Part shown: piece after piece, positions 36,047-44,658 of the stretch
Numbering within the stretch: the stretch's first letter is position 1
Layout of the letters: every line of letters starts with the position of its first letter
NCBI RefSeq assembly: GCF_020177595.1
Contig: NZ_JAHTBL010000001.1
Location: 1 to 64,000 of the forward strand
Reading direction: 5' to 3'
DNA from: Cognatishimia sp. MH4019
GTDB lineage: Bacteria > Pseudomonadota > Alphaproteobacteria > Rhodobacterales > Rhodobacteraceae
Length of the DNA stretch: 64,000 bases
The notes under the pieces: model-generated
What the model was told of the DNA's origin: nothing
What the model saw: only the letters and a program-made list of their open reading frames with translations
The model's database searches: none
Program-made: the position numbers and the translations under genes

Positions 36047-37791
36047 GACGCCTCACTTGCGTGCAGGGTGACGCGGAAGCCTGCGCCACCGCTTTCCAAA
36101 TTACGGGCCGACAGATCGCCGCCAAAGCTACCGATGATCCCATAGGAAATCGACAGACCCAGCCCGAGACCTTTGGAGGCACCTATATCCTTTGTGGAAT
36201 AAAACGGTTCGAAAACGCGGTCCGGATCGCTGAGACCCGCGCCCGTATCGCGGATATCAAGGCTCACGGCTTTGCCGTCGCGCGTGATTTCCAACGTAAT
36301 CTCGCGGGTATCCTGATCACTCATCGCATCCATCGCATTGCCGAGCAGATTAACGATCACCTGTTGCAGTCGCACTTGACCGCCCATGACCCAGACGGGG
36401 CCATTAAGCCCTGCGCGCTGAACCGTGACGCGCTTTTTGTCGAGCCGGTCACGCACAAGGCCGAGCGCCGCCTCGACCACAGCGTTGAGATCAACGGGCT
36501 CAATGGGGCCGGGTTCTTTGTGAGCAAAGGCGCGCAGATTGCGGATGATCCGGCTCATCCGGTCGGTCTGGGCCGAGATCGCGCCAAGATTTTCGATGGC
36601 TTTTTCTGGGTGGTCCCGATTGATGAATTTCTGCGAGTTCGCCGCGAAATTCTGAATGGCGGCAAGGGGTTGGTTCAGCTCATGGCTGATAGCGGCAGAC
36701 ATTTGGCCCAAGGCAGATAGCTTGCCCGCCTGTACCAGCTCGTCCTGGGCCTGACGCAATTGCCCGGTGCGCTCTTCCACGCGGGCCTCAAGCCGCGCAT
36801 TCGCGGCGGCCTCGATCTCCAACTGATCGGACAAGCGCTGACGGCGTTGGGCAAGCAGGAACAACACAAGCCCGATCACGGCGAGCAGCGCGGCGGTCAA
36901 CATCGCTTGCAGGCGGGCAGAGGCATGGGTCGTGGCGGTCGAGATGAAGACGCGGGCGGTCATGTCGATCTGTGGCAGGGCGCGGGTCAGCACAAGCGAG
37001 GCACTGGGCAGAACGCCGGTGACCGATTGGGTCCAGATTTCATGAGGGCCAAAGCGGGTCTTCTCGTGATCGAAGAAGGGTAGGATACGGTCGGCGGGGT
37101 AGTGGTAGGGCGCGGGCTTTGGGTCGCGCATTCCCCCATCCCGGCGCAGGATCAGGCCGGGGCGGTTCGATGAAAAGACCACGTCGTTTTCATCAAAGAA
37201 GGCCACCACGTCCTCGTCGATGCGCCACTCAAATTCGAGCTGCGCGATATCTACTTTCACCACCACAACGCCCTTGGGCCGCCCGCTGGCCGTATGCACG
37301 CCGCGCGCCAGGAAGAAATCGCGCGTGTCGTCGGAAACCTCGATGGCGTGGAAGACGCCCAATGCGCCAGACATCGCCGCGACCACATCGGGGCGCGTGG
37401 CGAAATTGCGGTCCAGAAAGCTGACAGGTTCCTCGTAATCCGAAGAAGCAATCACGGTGCCATCCGGATCGAGGAGATAGATGTCGTCCGCACCCGAGGT
37501 CAACGCGGCCGCCGCAAGCAGTTCGTGAGTGCCCTCGACCGGGCGATCGCGCAGGGCGCGAATCACGTCGGGGTGACGCGCAAGGTAGTTGGGCAGCTCT
37601 CGGTAGTTTTCCAATTGGCCCAGTAGACGGTCTGATGCCTGCGCGAGGCGAATCGTTCCGGCTTGGCTTAACTGTCTGATATCGTTGTTGAATGACAGAA
37701 GGTAAGACGCTGCCGTCAGAGCCCCTGAAAGGACCAGGAACAGGATCAACGGTACCCCCGGCAGGCCCAAAGAGAATCGATTCGATTTCAT
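36043..37791 (-). CDS. dctB: DctB-type sensor histidine kinase
   Basis: A 582-residue membrane kinase. TM1 lies at about 12-32, followed by a roughly 240-residue periplasmic double-Cache sensor of the DctB type (DIYLLDPDGTVIASS and RDFFLARGVHTASGRPKG are typical ligand-domain strands). TM2 is near 285-305, followed by a coiled coil and then HisKA with the phospho-accepting histidine in AAISHELNQPLAAI. The ATPase domain has NLLGNAMDA, DTGAGLSD and GLGLGLSI. It senses C4-dicarboxylates in the periplasm. The ATG at 37791 is preferred over an extension of 24 codons because the extension would run through two palindromic operator-like sites, though no clear ribosome site precedes 37791. It is divergent from dctPQM. 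Confidence 0.88.
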   Translation of the reverse strand: MKSNRFSLGLPGVPLILFLVLSGALTAASYLLSFNNDIRQLSQAGTIRLAQASDRLLGQLENYRELPNYLARHPDVIRALRDRPVEGTHELLAAAALTSGADDIYLLDPDGTVIASSDYEEPVSFLDRNFATRPDVVAAMSGALGVFHAIEVSDDTRDFFLARGVHTASGRPKGVVVVKVDIAQLEFEWRIDEDVVAFFDENDVVFSSNRPGLILRRDGGMRDPKPAPYHYPADRILPFFDHEKTRFGPHEIWTQSVTGVLPSASLVLTRALPQIDMTARVFISTATTHASARLQAMLTAALLAVIGLVLFLLAQRRQRLSDQLEIEAAANARLEARVEERTGQLRQAQDELVQAGKLSALGQMSAAISHELNQPLAAIQNFAANSQKFINRDHPEKAIENLGAISAQTDRMSRIIRNLRAFAHKEPGPIEPVDLNAVVEAALGLVRDRLDKKRVTVQRAGLNGPVWVMGGQVRLQQVIVNLLGNAMDAMSDQDTREITLEITRDGKAVSLDIRDTGAGLSDPDRVFEPFYSTKDIGASKGLGLGLSISYGIIGSFGGDLSARNLESGGAGFRVTLHASEAS

Positions 37792-37794
37792 GTT

Positions 37795-37851
37795 GTGCGA
37801 AACATCGCACTTTTTCGGGTAAGCGCCTATGGGTCGTGCGGATATCCGCAC
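37795..37851. promoter_or_regulatory. Two phased GTGCG-N6-CGCAC sites, likely DctD binding
   Basis: GTGCGAAACATCGCAC (37795-37810) and the perfect palindrome GTGCGGATATCCGCAC (37836-37851) share five-base arms with a six-base centre. Their centres are 41 bases apart, four helical turns, so both face the same side of the DNA. They lie between dctB and dctP. Tandem palindromic DctD sites are known upstream of rhizobial dctA, so DctD is the natural ligand here. Confidence 0.7.
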
Positions 37852-37922
37852 AAAATGCTGCACTCGACATTCAAAATTCGGTTCTAACCTTTTGGAAAGA
37901 AACAGAATATAGCGCTATCTCA

Positions 37923-37937
37923 GGGCGCCCTGTTGCA
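37923..37937 (+). promoter_or_regulatory. Sigma-54-like -24/-12 element before dctP
   Basis: GG (37923-37924) and GC (37935-37936, within TTGCA) have the required ten-base spacing, giving AGGGCGCCCTGTTGCA against the consensus TGGCAC-N5-TTGCA. The -12 half is a full match and the -24 half is weak beyond GG. The palindromes would lie roughly 100 and 145 bases upstream of a start near 37947, normal enhancer distance. GGCGCC symmetry makes a chance match possible. Confidence 0.4.
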
Positions 37938-38026
37938 ATGCGAGGCTCCGGCGGCAAATCTAGATCCCGTATCGGTCAAGAGGAGTTGGCCGAACAGGTA
38001 TGAACAGCGTTTCTTGGGAGGAAACC

Positions 38027-39028
38027 ATGAAAAACCTAATGAAAGCGGCTTGCGTCGCCGCAGTCGCTCTGGTTCCCGGTGTTGCATTTGCAGCCTGTGA
38101 CGACGGCGAAATGGTCATCAAATTCAGCCACGTGACCAACACCGACAAACACCCCAAAGGCATCGCCGCGTCCCTGCTTCAGCAGCGCGTCAATGATGAG
38201 ATGAACGGCACCGCCTGCATGGAAGTGTTCCCCAACTCGACCCTTTATAACGACGATAAAGTCCTTGAAGCGATGCTTCAGGGGGATGTTCAACTCGCCG
38301 CACCGTCCCTGTCGAAGTTCGAGAAGTTCACCAAGCAGTTCCGCCTGTTTGATCTGCCCTTTATGTTCAAGAACATCGAAGCAGTGGATGCATTCCAAGC
38401 GTCCGATAATGGTCAGGCGTTGAAAGACAGCATGCAGCGCCGCGGCCTTCAGGGGCTAGCCTTCTGGCACAATGGCATGAAGCAGATGTCGGCCAATGTA
38501 CCGCTGGTTAGCCCGATGGATGCGGAGGGTTTGAAGTTCCGCGTGCAGTCGTCTGATGTGCTTGTAGCGCAGATGGAGGCCATCGGTGGATCGCCCCAGA
38601 AAATGGCATTCTCGGAAGTGTATGGCGCGCTGCAGCAGGGCGTTGTGGACGGTCAGGAAAACACTTGGTCCAACATCTATGGCCGCAAGTTCTTTGAAGT
38701 GCAGGACGGCATCACCGAGACCAATCACGGCATCATCGACTATCTGGTCGTGACCTCCGTGGACTGGATGGACAGCCTTGACCCCGCCGTGCGTGATCAG
38801 TTTCTCACGATCGTTGGTGAAGTGACTGAAGCCCGCAATGGCGAAAGCTTCAACGTCAACCAAGAAGCCCGTGAGGCCATCATCGACGCTGGTGGCACCA
38901 TTCGCGAGCTGACACCTGAGCAGCGCGAAGAATGGGTCTCGGCTATGAAGCCGGTTTGGGAACAGTTCGCCGGTGACGTGGGTCAGGACATGATCGACGC
39001 CGCACAGGCTATCAACGCGGGCATGTAA
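38027..39028 (+). CDS. dctP: TRAP C4-dicarboxylate-binding protein
   Basis: A 333-residue periplasmic receptor with a Sec signal peptide (MKNLMKAAC to AFAAC, cleavage near AFA). The mature protein follows the DctP pattern closely: IKFSHVTNTDKHPKG at the ligand cleft, MEVFPNSTLYNDDKVLEAMLQGDVQ, FDLPFMFKN, LKFRVQSSDVL with the carboxylate-binding arginine, and GVVDGQENTWSN. Neighbouring DctB/DctD support succinate, fumarate or malate as ligands. GGGAGGA at 38015-38021 fixes the start at 38027 rather than 38000. A hairpin separates it from dctQ. Confidence 0.92.
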   Translation: MKNLMKAACVAAVALVPGVAFAACDDGEMVIKFSHVTNTDKHPKGIAASLLQQRVNDEMNGTACMEVFPNSTLYNDDKVLEAMLQGDVQLAAPSLSKFEKFTKQFRLFDLPFMFKNIEAVDAFQASDNGQALKDSMQRRGLQGLAFWHNGMKQMSANVPLVSPMDAEGLKFRVQSSDVLVAQMEAIGGSPQKMAFSEVYGALQQGVVDGQENTWSNIYGRKFFEVQDGITETNHGIIDYLVVTSVDWMDSLDPAVRDQFLTIVGEVTEARNGESFNVNQEAREAIIDAGGTIRELTPEQREEWVSAMKPVWEQFAGDVGQDMIDAAQAINAGM

Positions 39029-39051
39029 GCCACTGTTGAACCAACGGGCAG

Positions 39052-39075
39052 GGGCGTGCCATCGGCGCGCCCTTT
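39052..39075 (+). terminator. Stem-loop between dctP and dctQ, possible attenuator
   Basis: GGGCGTGCC (39052-39060) pairs with GGCGCGCCC (39064-39072) with one G-U pair and a three-base loop, followed by TTTCT. Partial termination or 3'-end protection here would give excess dctP mRNA over dctQM. Confidence 0.55.
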
Positions 39076-39124
39076 CTCATAAATTCTTCAAAAATAACCA
39101 TCCGAAAACGGGGGTGTGGGGACA

Positions 39125-39802
39125 ATGAATAGCGGACAGAGTTCCGGAAAAACCGGCTTTATAGACCAGATCGAGGAGACGCTGATCGCGCTTCTTCTGG
39201 GCATGATGACCCTCGTGACATTCGCAAATGTCGTGGCGCGGTTCATGAACTCAAACATCCTCTGGGCGCTCGAAGCGACAGTCTTCATGTTTGGCTGGCT
39301 TGTGCTCTTGGGCGCATCCTATGCTGTCAAGAAGCACTCTCATCTGGGTGTGGATGCCATCGTCAACCTGTTGCCCCCGTCTGGGCGCCGGACGCTGGCG
39401 CTGATCTCTGCGGGGGTCTGTATCATGTTCTCGTTTTTGCTGCTCAAGGGGTCCTACGATTATTGGGCGGTCTTTGCCGATCTTCCCCCGACCGAAGGCC
39501 GCTGGTTCCCGCTGGGATTTGCCGAGAACTTTCGTTCGCAATCCTTCTATGAGGTCGATGACATCCCGATGATTGGCGCGCTGCGCTTTCTGGAGGGTTG
39601 GATCAACTACGGCGACGCCTACGAGAAACTGCCGAAAGTGGTGCCCTATCTGGTGATGCCGCTCTCCATGAGCTTGCTACTGTTCCGCTTCTGTCAGGTC
39701 GCCCTGCAAATCTGGCGCGGAGAGGTCGACCGGCTTGTTGCCTCCCATGAGGTCGAGGACGAGTTGGAAGAAGTACGCGCGAGCCACGGGGAGAAGCTGT
39801 AA
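39125..39802 (+). CDS. dctQ: TRAP C4-dicarboxylate transporter, small permease
   Basis: A 225-residue inner-membrane protein with four principal helices (about 20-40, 48-68, 90-110 and 170-190). Typical DctQ features are ANVVARF near the end of helix 1 and ALEATVFMFGWLVLLGASYAVKKHSHLGVD in helix 2 with its following loop. An extended soluble loop (about 115-165) lies before the last helix. The ATG at 39125 is preferred to a GTG at 39116. Its TAA overlaps the dctM ATG by one base. Confidence 0.88.
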   Translation: MNSGQSSGKTGFIDQIEETLIALLLGMMTLVTFANVVARFMNSNILWALEATVFMFGWLVLLGASYAVKKHSHLGVDAIVNLLPPSGRRTLALISAGVCIMFSFLLLKGSYDYWAVFADLPPTEGRWFPLGFAENFRSQSFYEVDDIPMIGALRFLEGWINYGDAYEKLPKVVPYLVMPLSMSLLLFRFCQVALQIWRGEVDRLVASHEVEDELEEVRASHGEKL

Positions 39803-41178
39803 TGGACGTCGCTCTCCTCTTTGGGATGATCATCGGCCTGCTGCTGCTGGGCGTGCCAATCGCCGTCTCGCTTGGCCTGAGCTCGACCCTGTTCCTGTTG
39901 ATCTATTCCGACAGCTCGCTGGCCTCCATCGCACAGACCCTGTTTGAGGCGTTTGAGGGCCACTTCACCCTGCTGGCGATCCCCTTTTTCATTCTTGCCT
40001 CGTCTTTCATGACAACAGGCGGTGTGGCGCGGCGGATCATCCGATTCTCCATCGCTTGCGTGGGCCATCTGCCGGGCGGCCTCGCCATCGCGGGCGTCTT
40101 CGCCTGTATGCTCTTTGCCGCGCTGTCGGGCTCGTCCCCGGCCACAGTGGTGGCCATCGGCACAATCGTCATCGCGGGTATGCGGCAGGTGGGCTACACC
40201 AAGGAATTCGCCGCGGGCGTGATCTGTAATGCAGGCACGCTGGGCATTCTAATCCCGCCGTCCATCGTGATGGTGGTCTATGCGGCTGCGGTCGAGGTCT
40301 CCGTCGGGCGCATGTTCCTTGCAGGGGTCATTCCCGGCCTTCTGGCAGGCTTTATGCTGATGGTCACGATCTACATCATGGCGAAGGTCAAGGACCTGCC
40401 GAAAGGGGAATGGAAAGGTTATGGCGAGATCTGGCGCTCGGGCCTGAACGCCGGGTGGGGGCTGTTCCTGATCGTCATCATTCTGGGCGGTATCTACGGC
40501 GGTATCTTCACCCCGACAGAGGCCGCTGCGGTCGCCGCCGTCTATTCCTTTTTCATCGCGTGCTTTGTCTATCGCGACATGGGGCCGCTGGCGACAGACG
40601 GTCCGGACGCGAATACATCGCTTTTGAAAAAGCCTTGGGCTATCGTGACAGCGTTCGTGCACCCGGACACCAAGCGGACCTTGCTGGATGCGGGCAAGCT
40701 GACGGTAACGCTGCTTTTCGTCATCGCCAACGCGCTGATCCTGAAGCATGTGCTGACGGATGAACAGGTGCCGCAGCATATCGCCTCTGCGATGCTGGGC
40801 GCGGGCTTCGGGCCGGTGACGTTCCTGATCGTCGTGAACATCATCTTGTTGATCGGTGGTCAGTTCATGGAGCCTTCGGGCCTTCTGGTCATCGTCGCCC
40901 CGCTGGTCTTCCCCATCGCGATTGAGCTGGGGATCGACCCGATCCATCTGGGTATCATCATGGTCGTCAATATGGAGATCGGGATGATTACGCCGCCGGT
41001 GGGTCTCAACTTGTTTGTGACCTCAGGCGTGGCTGGAATGCCGATGATGGCCGTCGTCAAAGCAGCACTTCCCTTTCTTGGGGTGCTCTTCATTTTCCTG
41101 ATCATGGTCACCTATATCCCGTGGCTATCGACCTATCTGCCCAACTCGATCATGGGACCAGAGATCATAACGCGATAG
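39802..41178 (+). CDS. dctM: TRAP C4-dicarboxylate transporter, large permease
   Basis: The 458-residue ion-coupled permease subunit. It shows the DctM signatures AIPFFILASSFMTTGG, AALSGSSPATVVAIGTIVI, CNAGTLGILIPPSIVMVVYAA, FTPTEAAAVAAVYSF and MITPPVGLNLFVTSGVAG. Compared with the 11268 permease it has a longer hydrophilic loop near residues 255-300 containing FVHPDTKRTLLDAGK. It is the last gene of the dctPQM unit, followed by a REP-like palindrome instead of a T-tract terminator. Confidence 0.9.
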   Translation: MDVALLFGMIIGLLLLGVPIAVSLGLSSTLFLLIYSDSSLASIAQTLFEAFEGHFTLLAIPFFILASSFMTTGGVARRIIRFSIACVGHLPGGLAIAGVFACMLFAALSGSSPATVVAIGTIVIAGMRQVGYTKEFAAGVICNAGTLGILIPPSIVMVVYAAAVEVSVGRMFLAGVIPGLLAGFMLMVTIYIMAKVKDLPKGEWKGYGEIWRSGLNAGWGLFLIVIILGGIYGGIFTPTEAAAVAAVYSFFIACFVYRDMGPLATDGPDANTSLLKKPWAIVTAFVHPDTKRTLLDAGKLTVTLLFVIANALILKHVLTDEQVPQHIASAMLGAGFGPVTFLIVVNIILLIGGQFMEPSGLLVIVAPLVFPIAIELGIDPIHLGIIMVVNMEIGMITPPVGLNLFVTSGVAGMPMMAVVKAALPFLGVLFIFLIMVTYIPWLSTYLPNSIMGPEIITR

Positions 41179-41183
41179 AGCAT

Positions 41184-41223
41184 CGGGGCCTTGCTGAGCG
41201 AGGCCCCGGATCACGTCCGGGGC
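41184..41223. repeat. REP-like extragenic palindrome with two competing hairpins
   Basis: CGGGGCCT (41184-41191) can pair with AGGCCCCG (41201-41208), or GCCCCGGA (41203-41210) can pair with TCCGGGGC (41216-41223). The middle strand is shared, so only one hairpin forms at a time. Palindromes built on CCCCGGA-N5-TCCGGGG are frequent between genes in alphaproteobacteria. It lies six bases after dctM and may act in mRNA end formation. Confidence 0.55.
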
Positions 41224-41309
41224 AGGTCGCGCTGGACTTGTGCCGTGTGATGGGAAAGGCAATCGACGTTGCAGTCTCAGACATGCTCTGGGCGTTACGT
41301 AGGCCGCGT

Positions 41310-41474
41310 CTAGCCGCCATAGACCATCGCAGCCAGATAGGGCAGGGCTGTTGCGGCAAGGACGCCGACAGCGGCGCCAACAGCAAGCCGGGGGCCTCTG
41401 CCGCCCAGTTTCGGGGCAAAGAGGCTCAGCACGGCGCAAACCACCGCGTAAAAGATCAGTGTGAGCGGATCCAT
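41310..41474 (-). CDS. Small membrane protein, 54 residues, unknown
   Basis: A short open frame in the gap between dctM and hemN encodes 54 residues starting MDPLTLIFYAVVCAVLSLFAP and ending AAMVYGG. Two hydrophobic helices (about 4-20 and 31-50) flank a basic turn GGRGPR. Only a weak GAGG precedes the ATG. Composition and the third-position GC bias look like real coding sequence, and similar tiny proteins sit next to hemN in related genomes as far as I recall. No function can be assigned. Confidence 0.6.
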   Translation of the reverse strand: MDPLTLIFYAVVCAVLSLFAPKLGGRGPRLAVGAAVGVLAATALPYLAAMVYGG

Positions 41475-41529
41475 GCCTCAAGCCTAGCCATTTCGCGCCA
41501 CGGGTCAAACCCGCTACCAAAGGCCGTGC

Positions 41530-42885
41530 TTAAATTGCGGGCGAATGCCCTGTTTTTTCGGCTTCATAAGGGTCCAGGCCCTTGGCGATCACGCGCGCCA
41601 GGGGATGACCTTCGGGTCGGATCGAAAACTGCGTCGACGTCAGTTTGACGACTTGGGCGAAATCCTTGGCCAAAGGCGCAAGCCGGGCATGCAAGTCCTT
41701 GCGCGGCTCGTCCAGTGCTTTCGAGAGATGTTCCAGGTCAATCTTGAAATCACACATCAGCGCTTCAATCATCGCCCCGCGGATGGTGTCTTCCCGGGTC
41801 AGCCGATGGCCCTGCGCGGTCGAGAAATGGCCAGCTTCAATGGCGACCTGATGGGCGGCCGTGGCTGGCGCGTTATGCGCGTAGCCTTGCGGGTATTGCG
41901 AGATGGCCGAGGCCCCGACGCCGATCAGATAAGGCGCGCTGTCCTCGGTATAGCCCTGAAAGTTGCGCCGCATGGTGCCTGCGTCTTGGGCAAGGCTCAG
42001 GCTGTCATCAGGATGAGCGAAATGGTCGATGCCGATCTGGCGGTAGCCGTCCCACTCAAAAAGCTGGCGCGCGGTCTCGAAGAGCTCTAGCCGCGCCTCG
42101 TTGGAGGGCAGGGCCTCGGACGGGATGAGCGCTTGGCGTTTGGCCATCCACGGCACATGCGCGTAGCCAAAAAGCGCAACGCGATCAGGGGCGAGCGACA
42201 GCACGCGCTGCACCGAATCCGCGATGCGTTCGGTCGTCTGGTGGGGCAGGCCGTACAGGATATCCATGTTCAGGCTGGTAACGCCCGCATCGCGCAGCAT
42301 TTCGACAACGTCGCGCGTATCGGCATAGCTTTGAATGCGCCCGATGGTTTCCTGAATGAACGGATTGAAATCCTGCACCCCGATAGAGGCGCGGGTCATG
42401 CCAAGGCGGACCAGCGCATCAATCCGGGCGCGATCAACTTCGGTCGGATCAATCTCGACCGAGACCTGCGCGTCCGTGGTCAGTGGACGGAAGTCGCGTA
42501 AGCAATCGCTCAGCTCGTCGATCATCTCGGGCTCAAGCAGGGTGGGCGTACCGCCGCCAAGATGAATATGGCTCAGCTTCACTGATTGCGGGATCGTGTC
42601 CGAGACCATTTTCAGTTCGGCCTTAAGCACGTTCAGATAATGCCGCAGCGGTCGCGCCGAGGCCGTGCCTTGGGTCCGGCAGGCGCAAAACCAACACAAA
42701 CGGCGGCAATAGGGGATATGCAGATAGAGCGAGACAAGAGCGTCTTCCGGAATCGCCCCCATCCACTCTGCAGCATCCTGCGGGCCGATATCCTTGTTGA
42801 AATGATTTGCCGGCGGGTAGCTGGTGTATCTTGGCACACGAGCGTCAAATAGCCCTAGCTGACGAAGTTGAGGTGTCGCGCTCAT
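41530..42885 (-). CDS. hemN: Oxygen-independent coproporphyrinogen III oxidase
   Basis: A radical-SAM enzyme that converts coproporphyrinogen III to protoporphyrinogen IX without oxygen, feeding haem to the cbb3 oxidase under low oxygen. The 451-residue protein has RYTSYPPANHF near the start, the Fe-S/SAM motif CRRLCWFC, the GGGTPTLL SAM-binding loop, VEIDPTEV, GVQDFNPFIQ and NMDILYGLPHQT. This full-length set separates HemN from HemW-type relatives. The start at 42885 follows GGAG. An in-frame extension to 42936 would overlap the fnrL leader. It is divergent from fnrL, a classical regulator of hemN. Confidence 0.93.
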   Translation of the reverse strand: MSATPQLRQLGLFDARVPRYTSYPPANHFNKDIGPQDAAEWMGAIPEDALVSLYLHIPYCRRLCWFCACRTQGTASARPLRHYLNVLKAELKMVSDTIPQSVKLSHIHLGGGTPTLLEPEMIDELSDCLRDFRPLTTDAQVSVEIDPTEVDRARIDALVRLGMTRASIGVQDFNPFIQETIGRIQSYADTRDVVEMLRDAGVTSLNMDILYGLPHQTTERIADSVQRVLSLAPDRVALFGYAHVPWMAKRQALIPSEALPSNEARLELFETARQLFEWDGYRQIGIDHFAHPDDSLSLAQDAGTMRRNFQGYTEDSAPYLIGVGASAISQYPQGYAHNAPATAAHQVAIEAGHFSTAQGHRLTREDTIRGAMIEALMCDFKIDLEHLSKALDEPRKDLHARLAPLAKDFAQVVKLTSTQFSIRPEGHPLARVIAKGLDPYEAEKTGHSPAI

Positions 42886-42956
42886 TAGCTTACGCTCCAA
42901 AGTTGTAAGGCATGGGACTTGCCTTGATAGCCACAATAAAAAGGGGCCTGCGACCG

Positions 42957-43691
42957 ATGCAGACCATGGATACTCTTGAATGTTCGGACTGTCCGATCCG
43001 CCATAACGCGGTGTGCGCCAAATGCGATTCGCAGGAGTTGGAGGTTCTTGAAGAGATCAAGTATTACCGCCACTACGAGCCCGGCCAGACAATCTGTTGG
43101 GCGGGTGATGAGATGGGGTTTGTCGCCTCTGTCATCACCGGTGTCTGCACGCTGAGCCAAACGCTTGAGGATGGCCGCACGCAGATGGTCGGCATGCTGC
43201 TTCCGTCCGATTTCATCGGTCGACCGAACCGCGAAAGCACGCCCTACGACGTCATTGCGATCACCGAGATGACCCTGTGCTGCTTCCGGCGCAAACCGTT
43301 TGAACGTCTGGTGCATGAAACGCCCCATATCAGCCATCGCCTTTTGGAAATGACGCTGGATGATCTGGATGCCGCGCGCGAATGGATGCTGATCCTTGGT
43401 CGCAAGACCGCACGCGAGAAAATCGCGAGCCTGATCAACATCATCGCCCGACGCGAGGCCGCTGTTGGGCTGGTGCCGCACAGCTCTAACATTGTCGTCG
43501 ATTTGCCCCTCACCCGCGAGGCGATGGCCGACTATCTTGGTCTCACACTGGAAACCGTCAGTCGCCAGATCTCGGCGCTCAAGAAAGACGGAATCATCCA
43601 TCTGGAAGGCAAGCGCCGCATCACGATCCCCGATCTTGAAGCCCTGATTCAGGAAACCGGCGATGATTATGACGGCGGGATGATCTCCTGA
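42957..43691 (+). CDS. fnrL: FnrL, oxygen-sensing Crp/Fnr-family regulator
   Basis: A 244-residue regulator that carries an oxygen-labile 4Fe-4S cluster and activates low-oxygen genes as a dimer. The N-terminal cysteine cluster is CSDCPIRHNAVCAKC. A cyclic-nucleotide-binding-like barrel follows with a further cysteine in ITGVCTLS, probably the fourth ligand. Then come a dimer helix and the recognition region TREAMADYLGLTLETVSRQISALKKDG. An ATG at 42966 is an alternative start. AAGGGG at 42940-42945 slightly favours 42957. Adjacent hemN, uspA and cco genes, with FNR boxes before ccoN and ccoG, are its likely targets. Confidence 0.93.
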   Translation: MQTMDTLECSDCPIRHNAVCAKCDSQELEVLEEIKYYRHYEPGQTICWAGDEMGFVASVITGVCTLSQTLEDGRTQMVGMLLPSDFIGRPNRESTPYDVIAITEMTLCCFRRKPFERLVHETPHISHRLLEMTLDDLDAAREWMLILGRKTAREKIASLINIIARREAAVGLVPHSSNIVVDLPLTREAMADYLGLTLETVSRQISALKKDGIIHLEGKRRITIPDLEALIQETGDDYDGGMIS

Positions 43692-43730
43692 TCCGGTGAT
43701 CCGAGCGGGATATGCGGGCGCGATTGTCAC

Positions 43731-44567
43731 TTAATGCGCCATGAACAAGGGTAAGCGGCTGACTTTGAGCATATGCCGCGTCGCCCCGCCAAAGATAGCT
43801 TCGCGAAAGCGGGAGTGGCCGTAAGCGCCCATCACAATCAGGTCTGCATTGATGTCGGTGGCGTGACGCATCAGCGTATCGCCCAACTGGTTCGTGGTCT
43901 GGGCCAGCACTGATATCTCGGTCTTGACCCCATGGCGTGCAAGCATCTGCGCGACAGACCCACCAGGGTCCGAGCGGTCATGCCCGTGTTGCGGCGGATC
44001 AATGATGCACAGCGAGACGATATCGGCAGCCTTCAGCATGGGCAGCGCGCGGCGCAACGCGTTCAGCGCTTGAGCGCTGTCGTTCCACGCTACAACGATG
44101 CGGCGAAATTCCGGAAGCGACTGTCCATCCGGCACCACCAGCACAGACGCGTGGCCCGAGAACAGGGCCGCTTCCAGCACGGCGGGGGCGGTCTGATCGC
44201 TGTATTTGCCGTAGGGCTGCCCGGCGACGACAAGATCGCTGAACCGGGTGCGATGGGTGACATAGGCCGCCAGGCCTGGCTGCGACACAACAGCCGCATG
44301 CACGACCGAGCGCAGGCCCAAAGGCTTTACCACGGCCTCTGCTGCGCGCTGCAGCTCACCGGCCTGTTGCTGGGCGCGTTCCCAATCCGTGGCCAGAACC
44401 TGCGGCGAGGTGCCAAGGCTGTAGGCGTCCAGATGCGTATGATCAATGCCGGCACAATAGACGTCCAGATGTGCGTCTTGCGCCCGTGCAATCGACACCG
44501 CAGCCGCCAACGCAGAGGCGTCGGCCTCGGAGCTGGTCATCACGGTGGAGATTGATCGGTATTGCAT
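43731..44567 (-). CDS. Tandem universal stress protein (UspA family)
   Basis: A 278-residue protein of two Usp domains. The N-terminal half (about 1-145) lacks a clear nucleotide motif. The C-terminal half (about 150-278) has the ATP-binding signature G-x2-G-x9-G in MGAYGHSRFREAIFGG. Such proteins are cytoplasmic and induced by energy stress or low oxygen. GAGGTGAG precedes the ATG. The gene is divergent from ccoN, and the FNR-type box at 44659-44672 lies about 92 bases from its start, so FnrL may act on both sides. Confidence 0.9.
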   Translation of the reverse strand: MQYRSISTVMTSSEADASALAAAVSIARAQDAHLDVYCAGIDHTHLDAYSLGTSPQVLATDWERAQQQAGELQRAAEAVVKPLGLRSVVHAAVVSQPGLAAYVTHRTRFSDLVVAGQPYGKYSDQTAPAVLEAALFSGHASVLVVPDGQSLPEFRRIVVAWNDSAQALNALRRALPMLKAADIVSLCIIDPPQHGHDRSDPGGSVAQMLARHGVKTEISVLAQTTNQLGDTLMRHATDINADLIVMGAYGHSRFREAIFGGATRHMLKVSRLPLFMAH

Positions 44568-44658
44568 AGCTCACCTCATTAGTTCGAATGCTGTCCCCAG
44601 TGTGGGAAGGCGCATCCGACCCCGCCATGACATCAATCAGTTATTCCCTGCGCTGGCC

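Noticed and set aside
42886-42956. FNR box between hemN and fnrL
   Set aside because: Only one half-site (TTGAT near 42924) is present. The other half does not match ATCAA.
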